Shown here one piece after another: positions 20,039 through 31,019 of a stretch of 64,000 nucleotides of DNA; the first letter of the stretch is position 1, and every line of letters begins with the position of its first letter. Source of the DNA: Campylorhamphus procurvoides (taxonomy: Eukaryota; Chordata; Aves; Passeriformes; Dendrocolaptidae); contig WBMV01000787.1 in NCBI GenBank assembly GCA_013396655.1, forward strand, positions 238,892 through 302,891, given 5' to 3'. Made by a program: the position numbers and the translations under genes. The notes under the pieces are model-generated. The model did no database searches. It was not told where the DNA came from and was given only the letters and a program-made list of their open reading frames with translations.

Positions 20039-22373
20039 TCAGATGAGCTGCACGGCTCCTGAGGCCACCAGTGGGGCCACGGTCCTGTAGCGGATCAGGT
20101 GCTGTGAGCCCTCCTCCAGGTCGATGGTGTAGTCCCTATGGAGACAGGCAGGGCCTCAGCTGCAGCCCCATCCACGGGGACACCAACCCACACCAGCACC
20201 CAACCCACCTCTGCTCCTCAGGCTCCACCAGGATGTTCTCCTGCCGCTCCAGCACCCTCAGGAACACAAAGGAGTCCAGGTTGGGCTTCGGAACTGCAAT
20301 GGATTCAGAGCACAAGCTCAGCCCTTGCTGATGTTCCTCTGAAGGACACTGAGGGGTCCCAGGGACAGCAAAGGGGACACCAGACCCTGCTGAGGACATG
20401 TGTCCTGTCTCAGCATAGGGCAGGACTGGACAGCAGCAGCCAGCAGGATCATCCCACAGCAGCACAGAGCTGTGTTACAACACTGCCATCACATCATCTT
20501 TGCTTCTCCTGAGCAGCAGCTGGAGGACTAGCCCTTACATTCTGGGCTCCCACACTCTGCCCTGGTGCTATAATTTTTAGGTTATGCTGGATGGACTCAC
20601 CTGATTTGAGGAGAGACACTTTCTGCAGGTTGGGTGGCATGTGTTTTAAGGCCACGTTTTTCAGGTAGGTCTCTGTGTTTGCCATGTACCTGAAAGAAAT
20701 CATTGGAGCACATCATTGGACCGGTCTAATGAAATACAAACCCGCAGGGAGAGTGCTGACTCCAAATTCCAGCAAGCAACAGCTCCTGGTCCCACAGGCA
20801 CAGCCAAAGATAGCCCCTCAGCTTACCCTGGTAACTGACTCAGTTATTTTGTTTGGAAACGTCCTGATAAAATACACTGATCCTTACTTCAAACCTATGT
20901 CAGGCTCACAGTCTCAAGAACTGTTCAGCACAACACACAGGTGAGTTCTATAATCTATAAAAAGGGAGGAAGTTGCATCAAGAATTTACTCACTCTTTAG
21001 CAAAAGCAAACTCCTCTGGTGATAGGATGGAGGGTTCCCCTTCAGCTCGAGACTTCTCCTTCTCCAGGATGTGGGGGAAAAACTTCTCTATCTGACATCA
21101 GAACAAAATCCAAAAGAAAGATACAGATCTCCCCCCAAGAGTTCAGTGCCTGAATCCCCACTCCCCTACAAGCAGCACTCCACAGCTGCACAAGCCACAG
21201 GTGGCAGGACTTGGGCAGAGTGGGTGCCCCTTTGCCACCCTCTGGGCCACCCAACCAGGCTCACCTTCACCAGCCGACACCTCAGGTAGCTGCTGAGCAC
21301 GAAGCGGATCCTCTCGATCTCCATGCGGTGAACACTCACCTTCAGGTCTCCCTTCTTTGCCCGCTTCAGGTTCGCCTCCTGCAGGGATGTGGTGGGTTAG
21401 TTTGCTTGGGTTTGGTGCAGGCCTTCCCTGGTAACAGGATCATAACTAAGGAAGGATTCCACACCATTCCTTCACGTAATCGGGGTATATAGGTTGGGGA
21501 GTTTCCTCCCTCTCTCTCTCAATTCCTTTTGTGTGCTTGGAGGACAGCAGGTCTCAGTGTGGGCTTAGCTCTTATCTGTATGAGCTGAGGCCTGAGGAGC
21601 TGCTGTCCCAGACGTACGGAGGGGAAGGAATTGCTTCTCTTGAGGGGAATTTGGCGAGAATTTATCGAGCTGGTTGCTTATTGAGCTTTTCCCTGAGTTT
21701 ATAAGTGTGTGTGTATCTGTTTTGTTTATACCCATTTTTGTCCCATTTCCCTTTCCTCCCTTTTCTCTTTTGGAGTTGTTTGAGAGTCTTGTTTTGTAGA
21801 TTCAGTGTTTGATTGTATATAATTGTAATATATGTGAATATATATATACTTTTACTACAATTGTCTTTTGGTACTTTTTTCCTTCTCTCTCAAGAGGGGG
21901 TGGGGGGAACCTGTGTGGCTCTCTCCGGGCAAACCAAATGCCTGACGTGCCAAACAACAACACACAGGGAGGAAGGCAGCTTTTGTATATAGAACCCACG
22001 AAACCAGAGCGTGGCTGCTCTTGTGACCCAGAGCACGCTGTGTCTTTGTGCCTGCCCTCAGCCCCTCCCAGGCTCAGAGACGCTTTGCCCCCCACACCAG
22101 CAGCACCTACCATGTGGTCCAGCTGCTCCACCACACACTCCACGATCTCCGCCCTGCTCTCCAGCAGCTCCGGGGCGAACTTCTCATTGAGCCAGGCCTG
22201 CAAGAAGCCACGCTGTGGGCCCCGCCACACCCCCACACCGCGGCGGGGGCACCACCCCGGCGCGGCCCCACGCTCGGCACCTGCTCGAGGCTGTGGATGA
22301 GCTGTGCCGGGGTGAGCTCCAGCTCCTCGCCGCCATCCGACTCCTCTCCCGCCGCCGCCTCCACCTCCGCCAT
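20039..22373 (-). CDS. GINS4: GINS4 (SLD5), subunit of the GINS replication complex (7 exons)
   Basis: Coding exons on the minus strand: 22373-22281, 22197-22111, 21378-21265, 21091-20994, 20689-20601, 20293-20209, 20135-20039. All have GT/AG junctions and continuous frame, giving 220 aa (human 223). The N-terminus MAEVEAAAGEESDGGEE is acidic, followed by AWLNEKFAPELLESRAEIVECV, the SLD5 alpha-helical core (MEIERIRFVLSSYLRCRLVKIEKFFP), and the C-terminal B-domain ending VAPLVASGAVQLI. GINS4 joins GINS1-3, CDC45 and MCM2-7 in the CMG helicase in the nucleus. An in-frame ATG 12 nt upstream (22385) is an alternative start; MAEV was chosen because it aligns with the human start. Introns are short (73-307 bp) except intron 2, which is enlarged by a solo LTR touching the exon 3 acceptor. 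Confidence 0.96.
21388..21964. mobile_element. Solo LTR of an endogenous retrovirus in GINS4 intron 2
   Basis: This 577-bp segment starts TGTGGTGGGTTAG and ends CAACAACACA, with TGTG/CACA terminal inverted repeats and TG...CA ends. Identical 6-bp target duplications (CAGGGA) flank it at 21382-21387 and 21965-21970. A TATATAG lies at 21486-21492 and a second TATA-like run near 21838-21850. No gag, pol or env frame is present, so this is a recombined solo LTR. The six-base duplication favours an ERVK-type element. Its transcriptional orientation is not settled; no AATAAA is visible on either strand. It carries no viral protein-coding capacity. Confidence 0.8.
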
Positions 22374-22424
22374 CGCTCCCGCCATCGCCCTCAGGCGCCG
22401 CGACTCCCCCGACCCCTCCACTAC

Positions 22425-22523
22425 GCATGCGCGTCGGCCCCGCCGGCCAATCAGGAGGCGGATTTTAACGCGCGGTTTCTGCCGGCCAATCAGAAGGTAG
22501 ACAGTGCGCGGCTCTCAGCCAAT
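22425..22523 (-). promoter_or_regulatory. GINS4 promoter: NRF1 motif and three CCAAT boxes
   Basis: An NRF1-like palindrome CGCATGCGCG surrounds 22425-22432. CCAAT boxes lie at 22447-22451, 22486-22490 and 22519-22523, with starts 39 and 33 bp apart, 74-150 bp upstream of the ATG. TTTTAACGCGCGG between the first two boxes is only loosely E2F-like. NF-Y and NRF1 sites without TATA fit a replication gene. Confidence 0.6.
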
Positions 22524-22579
22524 CGGGATTGACCAGCAATGAAAGCCCCCCTCGGGTAACGCTCCCCGTGTCTCTCGTT

Positions 22580-22690
22580 CCGGGTGAGAATCATTCCGGG
22601 GAATGAGCAGTTCCCAGGCAGGAATCCCGGGAAAAGCCCCAGTCTCGGGAAAATCCCCAATCCCGGGAAAAGCCCCAATCCCAGTCACCC
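22580..22690. repeat. Short minisatellite upstream of GINS4
   Basis: Units around CGGGAAAAGCCCCAATCC repeat about three to four times between 22625 and 22685, with degenerate copies before. Confidence 0.7.
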
Positions 22691-23185
22691 CGCAACTGCT
22701 CCCGGCACCGCCACACACACCCGGACTCGGTTTAAGAAAAGGTTTACTGATCAGTACTCCTGCCAGTATTGCAACAGCTGTGAAAGGCAAACACTGTTAC
22801 ACGGTTTAGAAAAAACAAGTTTTTATACAGTGAAATTATCAAACAAATCTCGAACAAAACCCCACAGTGGCTGAGGAATGAGCCTGGAGTTCCAGATCCA
22901 GTATTAGCACCTGCAGCACCACCGAACCAGCCCCTCGGCCCCTGCTCAGTTCTTTTCCAAACTCCCAAATTCCTTCTACAACTGGACGCTGACACCCAAA
23001 CCCAGCCACCCAGGCCTTCATCAGGGGAAAGGATGGAAGAGGAAGGGTTAAGCCAGCAGGCAGGGCTGGGAAACCACCCCACAGCTCGCCAAAGCCATGA
23101 TCTCCTATAAATTATAGACAACAAACCCATGAAGAAACAGTTGTACACTTCACATATTAATCAGAGGAGGGTGGGAGTTGCTATG

Positions 23186-23191
23186 TTTATT
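23186..23191 (-). terminator. GOLGA7 polyadenylation signal (candidate)
   Basis: The minus strand reads AATAAACATAGC about 1.05 kb beyond the GOLGA7 stop and 0.7 kb before the GINS4 promoter. It is the best signal seen for the end of this tandem gene. Confidence 0.5.
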
Positions 23192-24241
23192 GGCTCAGCA
23201 TCCACTTTACTGTGCTCAGTTTCATGGCCAAAAGGCCCCTCCTGGGGGGCAGAAAACCCATCAGGCTTCAAGTCTGGCTACTCCTCCCCTTCCAGGGGCA
23301 ACCAACACATCAATACAAGGAATATTTTGCTCTCTGGTTTTCCACAACAATCAGCACAAGAGACGTTGCCTTGAGTCCCTCCCCACTGGGAAGAGGCACT
23401 GTGTATCTCCACACCCCAACTCTGAGCTGCAGGAGTTCCCAACCCTGAGCTGGAGCTTTCCAAAGCCTGACTGAAGTACAGAAGGGTTTGAGAACCAGGG
23501 AGGAACAGCACTAAACCCATGGGACTAAAGCTAAACCTCTGTTGTGCTGAGGGCCGTTTCTTTCAGGGGAGAATGCAGCTTTACCACTTCTGCTCTTTCT
23601 TCGGGGGAAGAAAAAATCCCAAAACCAAACCAAAATTAACAAGTGATTTCCAAATCTCCTGTAAAGTGGATGCTGACCAGTCAGGTCACCCCTGGGGAGC
23701 AGTTTGAGGAAGTTAGTCCTTGTGGTAGATGGCACTGTGGATCTGGCAGCAGAGAAAGGAATGATGCTCTAAAGTAGGAGGTAGGGGAACCTTGGTACAG
23801 CAAGTCCACCGGTGAGCTGTCATCTGCAAAAGAAGTTTCACAGGGTTAGAAACTCCCCCTAAATCAAGCCAGCAGCCCCCTACACATCCCTTTCCACAAG
23901 CTGATCATCTCTGCAGGAGAGGCAGGAGCAGCATGAGCAGAACCCAACGCTCTGGATTTCATTTGTACAGTGGAAAATAAAGACCTTTATCCTGTTTCTT
24001 TTTGCATAACAGGCATAAATATTCCCCATCCCTTTCCTGCACATACTGACACCAACCCAGACCTTACATTCCCATCCCAGGACCTGCAGGGCACCTGAGA
24101 CAAGGGAGTCAATTCTAATTTGAGCTTTCCACAAGCAAGGGTAGGGATATTAAATGTGATGTTCTGCCTCTCCTCTGAGCATGAAGAAGAGGTTGGGATG
24201 GATTTGGGATAAGGGCAACAGGTACCTGAGACTCCACAGTT
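23192..24241 (-). other. GOLGA7 3' untranslated region, possibly spliced
   Basis: This interval follows the GOLGA7 stop and has no coding potential of its own. A consensus-like donor CTCAG|GTACCTG lies only 16 nt after the stop (intron start 24225). TTTTGCAG|ATGAC at 23823 could be its acceptor, defining a 402-bp untranslated-region intron. A retained, unspliced form is equally possible. Confidence 0.5.
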
Positions 24242-26497
24242 TTATCTTCCGCTGGTCAAACCTCTGTCTTCATAAATGGTAATTTCAATCTGCACAGAAA
24301 AGCTGTTAGGGAAACACACTACGAAGAGATTATGAAGATATAACCAAAAAAACAGGCAGAAAAACATTAGGATGGTGGGACTTTTGATCCCTGCCTCATT
24401 CCTACTGTTTTAACTGTACCCCCAGATGTGCTGTGAGAAGTTTTCACAACTTCAAGCAATAACTGGATAAAATGCCTGCAGTGTTGCTCAAGAGCTGGAC
24501 AAAAAGGGTTGGAAGAGGCCACACTGGAAGGAAGAGCAAGTGCTGGGCTGGTATCAACTTAGTGTGATGTCTTATATCTAAATCTTCACCAGAACCTGAG
24601 CTGAGGATTGCAGACCACCACATTTTCACTCTTTTCACATGCCAAACATAGTAAAACCTGACTAGAGACCAGGACACAACAGAGAGCAACATGACTGATC
24701 ACAGACCAAGCATGAACAGAGGTGCCACACTGAGAGAGACAGGCAGCACCAGCCAGGAGACAATGCCAGAAGCCACAGAAGGATACAACTCTTAGTCCTC
24801 TTTCGATGGGGTCTGTCAGCAGGAGGCCCTGAGGAGCATAGATCTTCTCATTCTGTTCCTGGATGAACTTGGCAATTTTCTTTAGAACCTGGTAACAGAA
24901 CAGCACAAGAGTCAACAGTGTCTTCCTTGGGTCTCCTTATTTAAGAGTCAGAGCCCCAGCTGCACCACAGATATGGCAGTGTGAGGAGAACCAACACACA
25001 CTTGGTGTGACAGCTTTGCAGAGCAGGCAAACCCCTCCAGGGACCAGGGAGACCCCAGGAACACCCCCAGGGGGCACAGGGAGACCTCCAAAGGACCCAA
25101 GGACACTCCCAGAGGACAGAGGGAGACCCCCAGGGGACCCAAACTGACCAGCACTGACCCATATGAGACACATCCACACAGAATCTGCACCACAGCACTA
25201 CAGGCCACAGGAAGCCCACCCAGACCCCTGGCCTTGCCTGCAGGCTGAGGGCAGGCACACACACACCTTCTCATAATGTGTCTCCATGCACAGGAAGATG
25301 GTGTAGGCAGTCAGGCAGGCCAGGCAGCCCTCCAGGTAGGACTGGCCCCCGAGTTTTTCAGCCTCTGCGTAGAGGTTGTTCAGTGTCCGCACCGTCTCCT
25401 CGAACTGCTGCCTGTCAATCTGCAGGAGGAGCACATCGGGCTGTCACAGCTCCACATCTCAGAGCTCACCAACACCCTGGGACACCCCTCCAGGATGCAG
25501 CTCCTCCTCGGGCACCTGCCCAGTGCTCAGCCGGGTCTGGATTCCAGTACCAGGTGCACACAAAGCCCCCCAGAGGAACACAGAACACACCGCAGCCACT
25601 GTGCAAAGACCCGAGCTCACACCCCGGAATGGACTGGGATAAAGGGGGCAGCTGGGGAGGGGAGGGCCACTCCTACCGTGCCTCGGTGCTGCCGCAGAGC
25701 CGGCCAAACACCCTCCCCCAGCAAAGCAACGAGCACGAGAAAAACAGCGGAGCCACCGAAAGAAAAAGCGAGTGGGAAGGAGCGTTTTGTTTTGTTTCGC
25801 TGTCAGCTAAGGCAGGTACCCCATCTGACAGCGCCGGGCTCCGGGAAACCACCCGAGACAGCACCGGCAGGACGGGCGGGATTCCCCGGGAGGGGACAGC
25901 GGCACCGCACGAGGCAGAGCCGGCCCTTGTTGGGACATACACAACACACACAGCGAGAGCGCTCTGCTCCACTGCCACCAACCCGCAGCCTTCCCCCGGG
26001 TCCGGGACACGGCACAGGGACACAGGACAGGGACAGAGGGGCGTGGCACAGGAACATGGGACAGGGACGGGGGGACAAAGCACAGGAACACAGGACAGGG
26101 ACACAGGGACAGAGGGACACAGGGACAAAGAACAGGGACAAAGGACAGGGACACGGGGGTACTACAGAGAGACACAGGACAGGGACAAAGGGGCACGGCC
26201 CAGGGAGGCGGGACAGAGTGACACAGGGACACGGGAACGGGACCCCGGTGCGGGCTGCAGCTTTGTGCAGAACCCGCTGGCCTGTGGGACGGGCCCGGGG
26301 TCGCTCAGGTCACCGCGGGACCCCCCAACACCCCCGAGGCGCCCGGCCCGGCCCGGCCGCGAACTGCAGGCCCGGCCCCGCCTCACCCTGTTCTCCAGCT
26401 CGGCTGGGAACTTGCTCTGGAACTGGCAGCGCGTCCCGCCGCTGTAGTCGCGCTGGATGAACACCTTGCCCGACACGGGCGCCTGCTGCGGCCTCAT
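24242..26497 (-). CDS. GOLGA7: GOLGA7 (GCP16), partner of the ZDHHC9 palmitoyltransferase (4 exons)
   Basis: Coding exons on the minus strand: 26497-26387, 25419-25267, 24888-24787 and 24289-24242. The frame is continuous for 137 aa, exactly the human length. It begins [19 protein letters not shown] and ends [12 protein letters not shown]. Cys69 and Cys72 in GCLAC correspond to the palmitoylated cysteines that hold GCP16 on Golgi membranes. The protein has no catalytic site. It stabilises ZDHHC9, which palmitoylates H-Ras and N-Ras. Few substitutions from human are seen (for example SGG for SSG, IAKF for VSKY), showing strong constraint. The exon 3 donor is GTATCC, weaker than the others. The gene lies in tandem with GINS4, about 0.7 kb from its promoter. 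Confidence 0.97.
25040..25145. repeat. Degenerate minisatellite in GOLGA7 intron 2
   Basis: Related units built on GGGAGACC, CCAGGGG and GGACCCA repeat over about 100 bp. The copies are diverged. Confidence 0.5.
25990..26240. repeat. GGGACA-rich minisatellite in GOLGA7 intron 1
   Basis: Units such as GGGACAGGGACA, GGGACACAGGAC and GGGACAGAGG repeat irregularly for about 250 bp. The array keeps a long spurious frame open on both strands. Confidence 0.85.
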
Positions 26498-26639
26498 CTT
26501 CCTCTTCCTCCTCCTCTTCCTCCTCCTGCCCCGGCCCGGCCCGGTCCGGTCCCCGCTCCGCCGGGCCGCGCGCGCACTTACGGCTGTCGCAAAAGGCGCG
26601 CCGGGCAAGCTGAGGGCGGAAGCGCTTCGCCGCGCCCAG

Positions 26640-26710
26640 AGCAGTGCGCAGGCGCGGCCCCTTCCATTGGCCCCCACGCAGCCAATCACGGAGGAGGGGG
26701 GAGCCACGTG
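26640..26710 (-). promoter_or_regulatory. GOLGA7 promoter elements
   Basis: An NRF1-like TGCGCAGGCGC lies at 26645-26655. Two CCAAT boxes in opposite orientation are at 26666-26670 (ATTGG) and 26682-26686. A CACGTG E-box is at 26705-26710. They sit 150-210 bp upstream of the minus-strand ATG in CpG-rich DNA, so the start is TATA-less. Confidence 0.55.
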
Positions 26711-26819
26711 GGACATCCCCCCGCTCCCGGTCGTGCGTGGTACGGGCCGGACACCCCTCTGGGCCAGGGTAGGTGGTAGCGCCCCGTGGGAACGGAGCCC
26801 GCCGGTCCCGCCCGTATGT

Positions 26820-26893
26820 CGGGAATAGGGAATAAAGAATAGGGAATATGGGGAATATAGGGAATATGGGGAATATAGGGAATATAGGGAAAG
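26820..26893. repeat. GGGAATA microsatellite
   Basis: Units GGGAATAT, GGGAATAG and related forms repeat for about 70 bp, just outside the GOLGA7 promoter. Confidence 0.85.
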
Positions 26894-29567
26894 GTGTTAC
26901 ATAGCGAGGAGGGGAAAGGTGGGGTTTGACATGAGTTTCTAATGACCTTTGAAAATATAAGGTTTTTCTTTTGTAATTCTGTCAGAGCCATTTATGGAGG
27001 ATTATCCCCAGTGTTTCTGCAGCGCTGTTAACAAAAGGAATGCTGCTTAAACATTGATCAGCTCGGTGTTGGGTGAATTTCTTTAAATCAAGTGGTCAGG
27101 CATTCTTTTATTCCCAGGGCTGGACACACGAGAGGATCCTCCTCTAATCGTGTGTGTGTGACCCCTTCTTGGCTCAGCACAGCTGATATTTACTTACAAT
27201 TTTACATATCCAGTAAATGTCTTACATATTCACTATTTCTCTTATAAAGTTCACACATAAACAGATTATAAAGTGCCTTCATTCAGCACCTCTTCTCCAA
27301 AAATTGGACATTTATGTTACTACCTCCTTTAACTAAAATGGTGAGAAACTTGCTTTTCCCACAGTGACCTTGACAGAGACTGTGCCCCTCTGGTCCCCCT
27401 GTACCCCATGGTGTCCCTGTGTCCCTCTCTGCCCCTCTGCAGCTCCACAGGGGAATCACCCTCCTAAACAACCTTTCAGAGTGTCTTTTAAATGGAAAAC
27501 ACCAGTTTTTCACAATTAGACAAAGCAGAAATGACTAAGCAGGGCCACAGCCATAGTTATCTTGTACCTGATTGCCAGGGCTCAGTCGGGCAGGGATTGC
27601 CCATTGTGCTCTTTGGCTGGTTTTTCCTTCTCCTCTGATAACTTTTGCACCTCCTGTCACAGGGGGTGTAAAATCCACTTTCAGAGGAGCCTCTCTTGCA
27701 GCCCAAGTTGGTCTGTGGACTTTGGGGACAAACAAACCCCAGGAGTGGCTGCTGGGCTGGACAGAGAATATACAGCAGGGTGACAGACTGTGTGTGCAGA
27801 GAGGCAGCAGCCCAACACCTTTTCCTCTTTGCATTTAATCTTTCTGCTCTTGAAGTGGAAAGTGCCCTTGCCTGTCTGGAAGGCTCAGCAGGCACTGGGA
27901 GGGGACAATGTCACCCTCCTGCCTGGTCATACCCTGGACATGGCTCAAGGGGGACAGGGAGCCCTGGCCTGGGAGTTTTAAGACCCCTGTGAACCCCCTG
28001 CCTTTGCAATTTCCACTTCATTCCCATCCCACCAGAGCCTGGGGCAGCATTGTTCTTCCTTTTGATGGCCAAGAGGATCTTGGTGCCAGTGGAGCAGCAA
28101 GAAGCATTAACCCTTAATTCTCAGCTGGGGGGGTCACCAAGCAGTGAGAGCCCCTGGTGGGAGTGACAGAGCTCCCCACTGCCAGTGAGGGGTCTCCAGG
28201 TCCCCCTGGGCTGTCCAGGCTCAGGGATGGAGGCTCAGGGATGGGCTGCCCCAAGAACATGCACACCCAGCTGCTGGATCTTTCCTCACCCTCCTGCCCC
28301 CCCATCCCTTCCACAGGAGCAGCCTGAACTAATTAACCCTCTAGCACTGCATAATGAAGGCTAATAAACACCTAATGGATTTGCTTGAACAACCTCCGCA
28401 AAGGCTGCAGGAAACCCCCAGGTCAGTGGGGTGGGGTGGGCTGGGAGGAGGGAGCTCAGGGCTGGGGCTGCCCCAGCTCTTCCCCCTGAGCTGAGACCCC
28501 CAGCCCTGTCCCTGCTTGATATCAGGTGGTGTCCCTTCTTTGGGGAGCCAGGGCATGAGTGTGGTCACATCAAGGTGTGCTCACCCTTCCTGCAGATGCT
28601 GGGAATGGTGTCTGGTGTGTGAGAAGTGTCTGCACTCTGTCCTAGCTGGGCTCGTGCAGAGCCAGGAGCTCCCAGGCAAAGGAAATTGTGCTCCAAAATA
28701 TTCTGCTTGAAACTCTGTGCCAGATGGACGGCGTCTTCCTAACCCCGAGCTGGTTCCAATGTGCAAACAGTTAAGATCATAATGTTAACATTTTCTCAGA
28801 TGTTTTATATGCATATAAAATATTCTTGAAGAATGTGCTTTTGAATGCAAGGTTTTATCCCATTACAGTTTTACTAGAGTTTATAAAAACATAAAAATAT
28901 ATTTTCAGGGTGTCTGAGATACTGCTGGCCTTCGTAGTAAACTCTCAAGACCTTGCAGTGGAATATGATCACTACTAGGTGGGAGATGTCTCTGAAATTT
29001 TTGTGACTAAGTAAATGTGCTAATTCCTCAGTCCCCTATCTGATCACCTCTGAAATTATTTAACACAGGAACAGTAACTAATAAATATGTTCCATCTTTT
29101 CCTTTCTGTTGGGGGCCAAAGGCTTGGTGTCTTCAGGCAATAAGTGGATTTGAAACAGGTACTAAAAGTACAAGTTAAAAGCTCAGGGCAGCTCTTCAAT
29201 GAACTCAGTTGCTTTGCTTATCCCCCAGAAAGAGTAAGAACAGACCTGTCTTCCCCTGCCTGGCCATGTAGCTCCTTCCAGACCCTTCCAGAGGGGTTAA
29301 GGGAGAAGGTATTTCTTTCCTGGCTTAACTGAAAACCTCAACCAAGAAAGGAGATCAATGGAACATAATGGTTGTTCATTTTCAGACATCCACTGTTGTG
29401 CTTCTGAAATAGAAGGGGTGGCAAACTCTGTAATCCCTGGAAATCTGCCAGGTTTGCCCCGTGAACAGGAAGGCCAAGCACGGGCACGGGGAGCATGTAG
29501 CGTGTCCCTTTCTGAAATATACATTTATTGCATTACAGTGTTTTATGATTCCATGCCTAAGTAGTTC

Positions 29568-29629
29568 ATAATTTTAACAGGCTTATTCTGATTCAAACCA
29601 GTGAATTAGAATAAGCCTGTTAAAGTTAT
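29568..29629. repeat. Near-perfect hairpin (28-bp stem, 6-nt loop)
   Basis: The left arm 29568-29595 pairs with the right arm 29602-29629. A perfect 17-bp core pairs TTTAACAGGCTTATTCT with its complement. On the + strand the remaining positions pair through two G-U wobbles, so no mismatch occurs in 28 pairs. The loop is AACCAG. It could be a small RNA hairpin, a degenerate inverted-repeat element or a cruciform-forming site. Confidence 0.8.
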
Positions 29630-30714
29630 ACAGCGAGCGTCCCTGAAATCATAAAGCAGGGCAGTAAATTACTGTGTTCAAGGGAGAACCAGGCTCTGTC
29701 TCCACCCTCAGCTGACCTGGAGTGGCTCAGCCCCTTCCCCCAAAATCAGGCAGGTCTCTAGGGCTGCACCTTTGGCAGCCCCTCTTTTGAGAGTCTGTTT
29801 TCCTGCAGCCCATCCTTTTGGGTTCCCATCCTTTTGGGATGCCATCCTTTGGGAGGGGTATGTGGGGTGCTCACATGGAGGGGGCAGTGAAGGTGCCACG
29901 GGGCTCCTGCTGAGGTTCTGGGGGGTCACCAAGTCCTCTCTGTCCACAGGCACAGAGTTTTCCAGCTCATGGAGGAGACGGAAGCACTTTTGGAACAAAG
30001 AGTCTTTCAGGCCACCTAACGCCGTATAGATCCAAGAGGACAAATCAAATTTACAGGCATAGCTTAGATTGGGAGATATGCTTGCAAAGCCAATTTGTTT
30101 CATTTTATAGGCTTGAAAGATTCGGAGTCAGGGCTCCCTGTATGGTTTGAATTAGGTTGGGATAGGGGTATTCTGGAAAGCCAAATCTGGAGAGGTTTTC
30201 ACTCAGGGTGTTTGTAATCAAGTAGGGGCCATCCAGCATTTCTGCAATGCTCTCAAAGAAAATGTTCAGTGTCTGCCCAAAACCCAGGCTTTTACATGGC
30301 AAAGAAAACGATGAGTACCTGAAAATGGAGATATCTTGTACTAAATATTTTAGAAATAAGATTTCACATGTGTATCATCAGAAAAAGTGACAATAAAGTA
30401 GCACAAAAAAAGAGAAGGTTTTCTCCTCTCCCCATTTGTGGTATGAATAACGATGTGAGTTGTATTGTCTGAGCAGGAATGTGACTGCAGGGCTTGGAGC
30501 TGGCAGGTCCTTGTCCTGGCAGCTCAGGTGACCCCACTGTGATGGTCCCAGCACCCTGCTCGTGCTGCCTGACCCTGTGCCTTGGGCAACCAGCATCTCC
30601 CTCCTGGGCTGGTGGGAGCCCTGGCACCCTTTGCCCAACACCAGGAGCCCCTGTGGGCTCTGGGATGCATTTTGTGCCCTGCAAGCTGAAAGCAGCAAGA
30701 AGACCTTGGCAGTG

Positions 30715-30786
30715 CTGAGTTAGTTAATGGCTGGACTCGGTGATCTTAAAGGTCTTTTCCAACCTTAGTGATTGTGTGATTCTAAG
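30715..30786 (+). mobile_element. CR1 LINE fragment (3' end)
   Basis: The segment contains GGACTCGGTGATCTTAAAGG and TTCCAACCTTAGTGATT, ending GTGTGATTCT. This is the characteristic 3' tail of avian CR1. It is heavily 5' truncated. Confidence 0.8.
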
Positions 30787-31019
30787 GCTGTTCGGGCAGA
30801 GGGATAAGCCCCTGGCTCCCACTGCTGAGCTCAGCTGCCAGAAAAGTTCCCCGGGAAGTAGCACAATCTTTGTTTGGTCATTAAAGCAGAAAAAGAGAGA
30901 GGGAATCTTAGGAAATGCTTGAAACGATTAGGTGATCTTAACTCTAAGGAGCTAAACAAATGCAAAGCAATTCCCCCCCCACCCCAGCCCCTCGTGCTGC
31001 GGTAGAATGTAATCTCATT

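Noticed and set aside
21388..21964. Full-length endogenous retrovirus
   Set aside because: Only one LTR with flanking duplications is present and there is no internal coding region.
22385..22421. GINS4 starting at 22421 or 22385
   Set aside because: 22421 is a GTG. 22385 is an ATG but adds four residues before the MAEV start that aligns with the family; it is kept only as an alternative.
25276..26460. Two overlapping open frames of nearly 400 codons on the + strand across GOLGA7
   Set aside because: They run antisense over GOLGA7 exons 1-2, the intron 1 minisatellite and GC-rich promoter; composition is repeat-derived.
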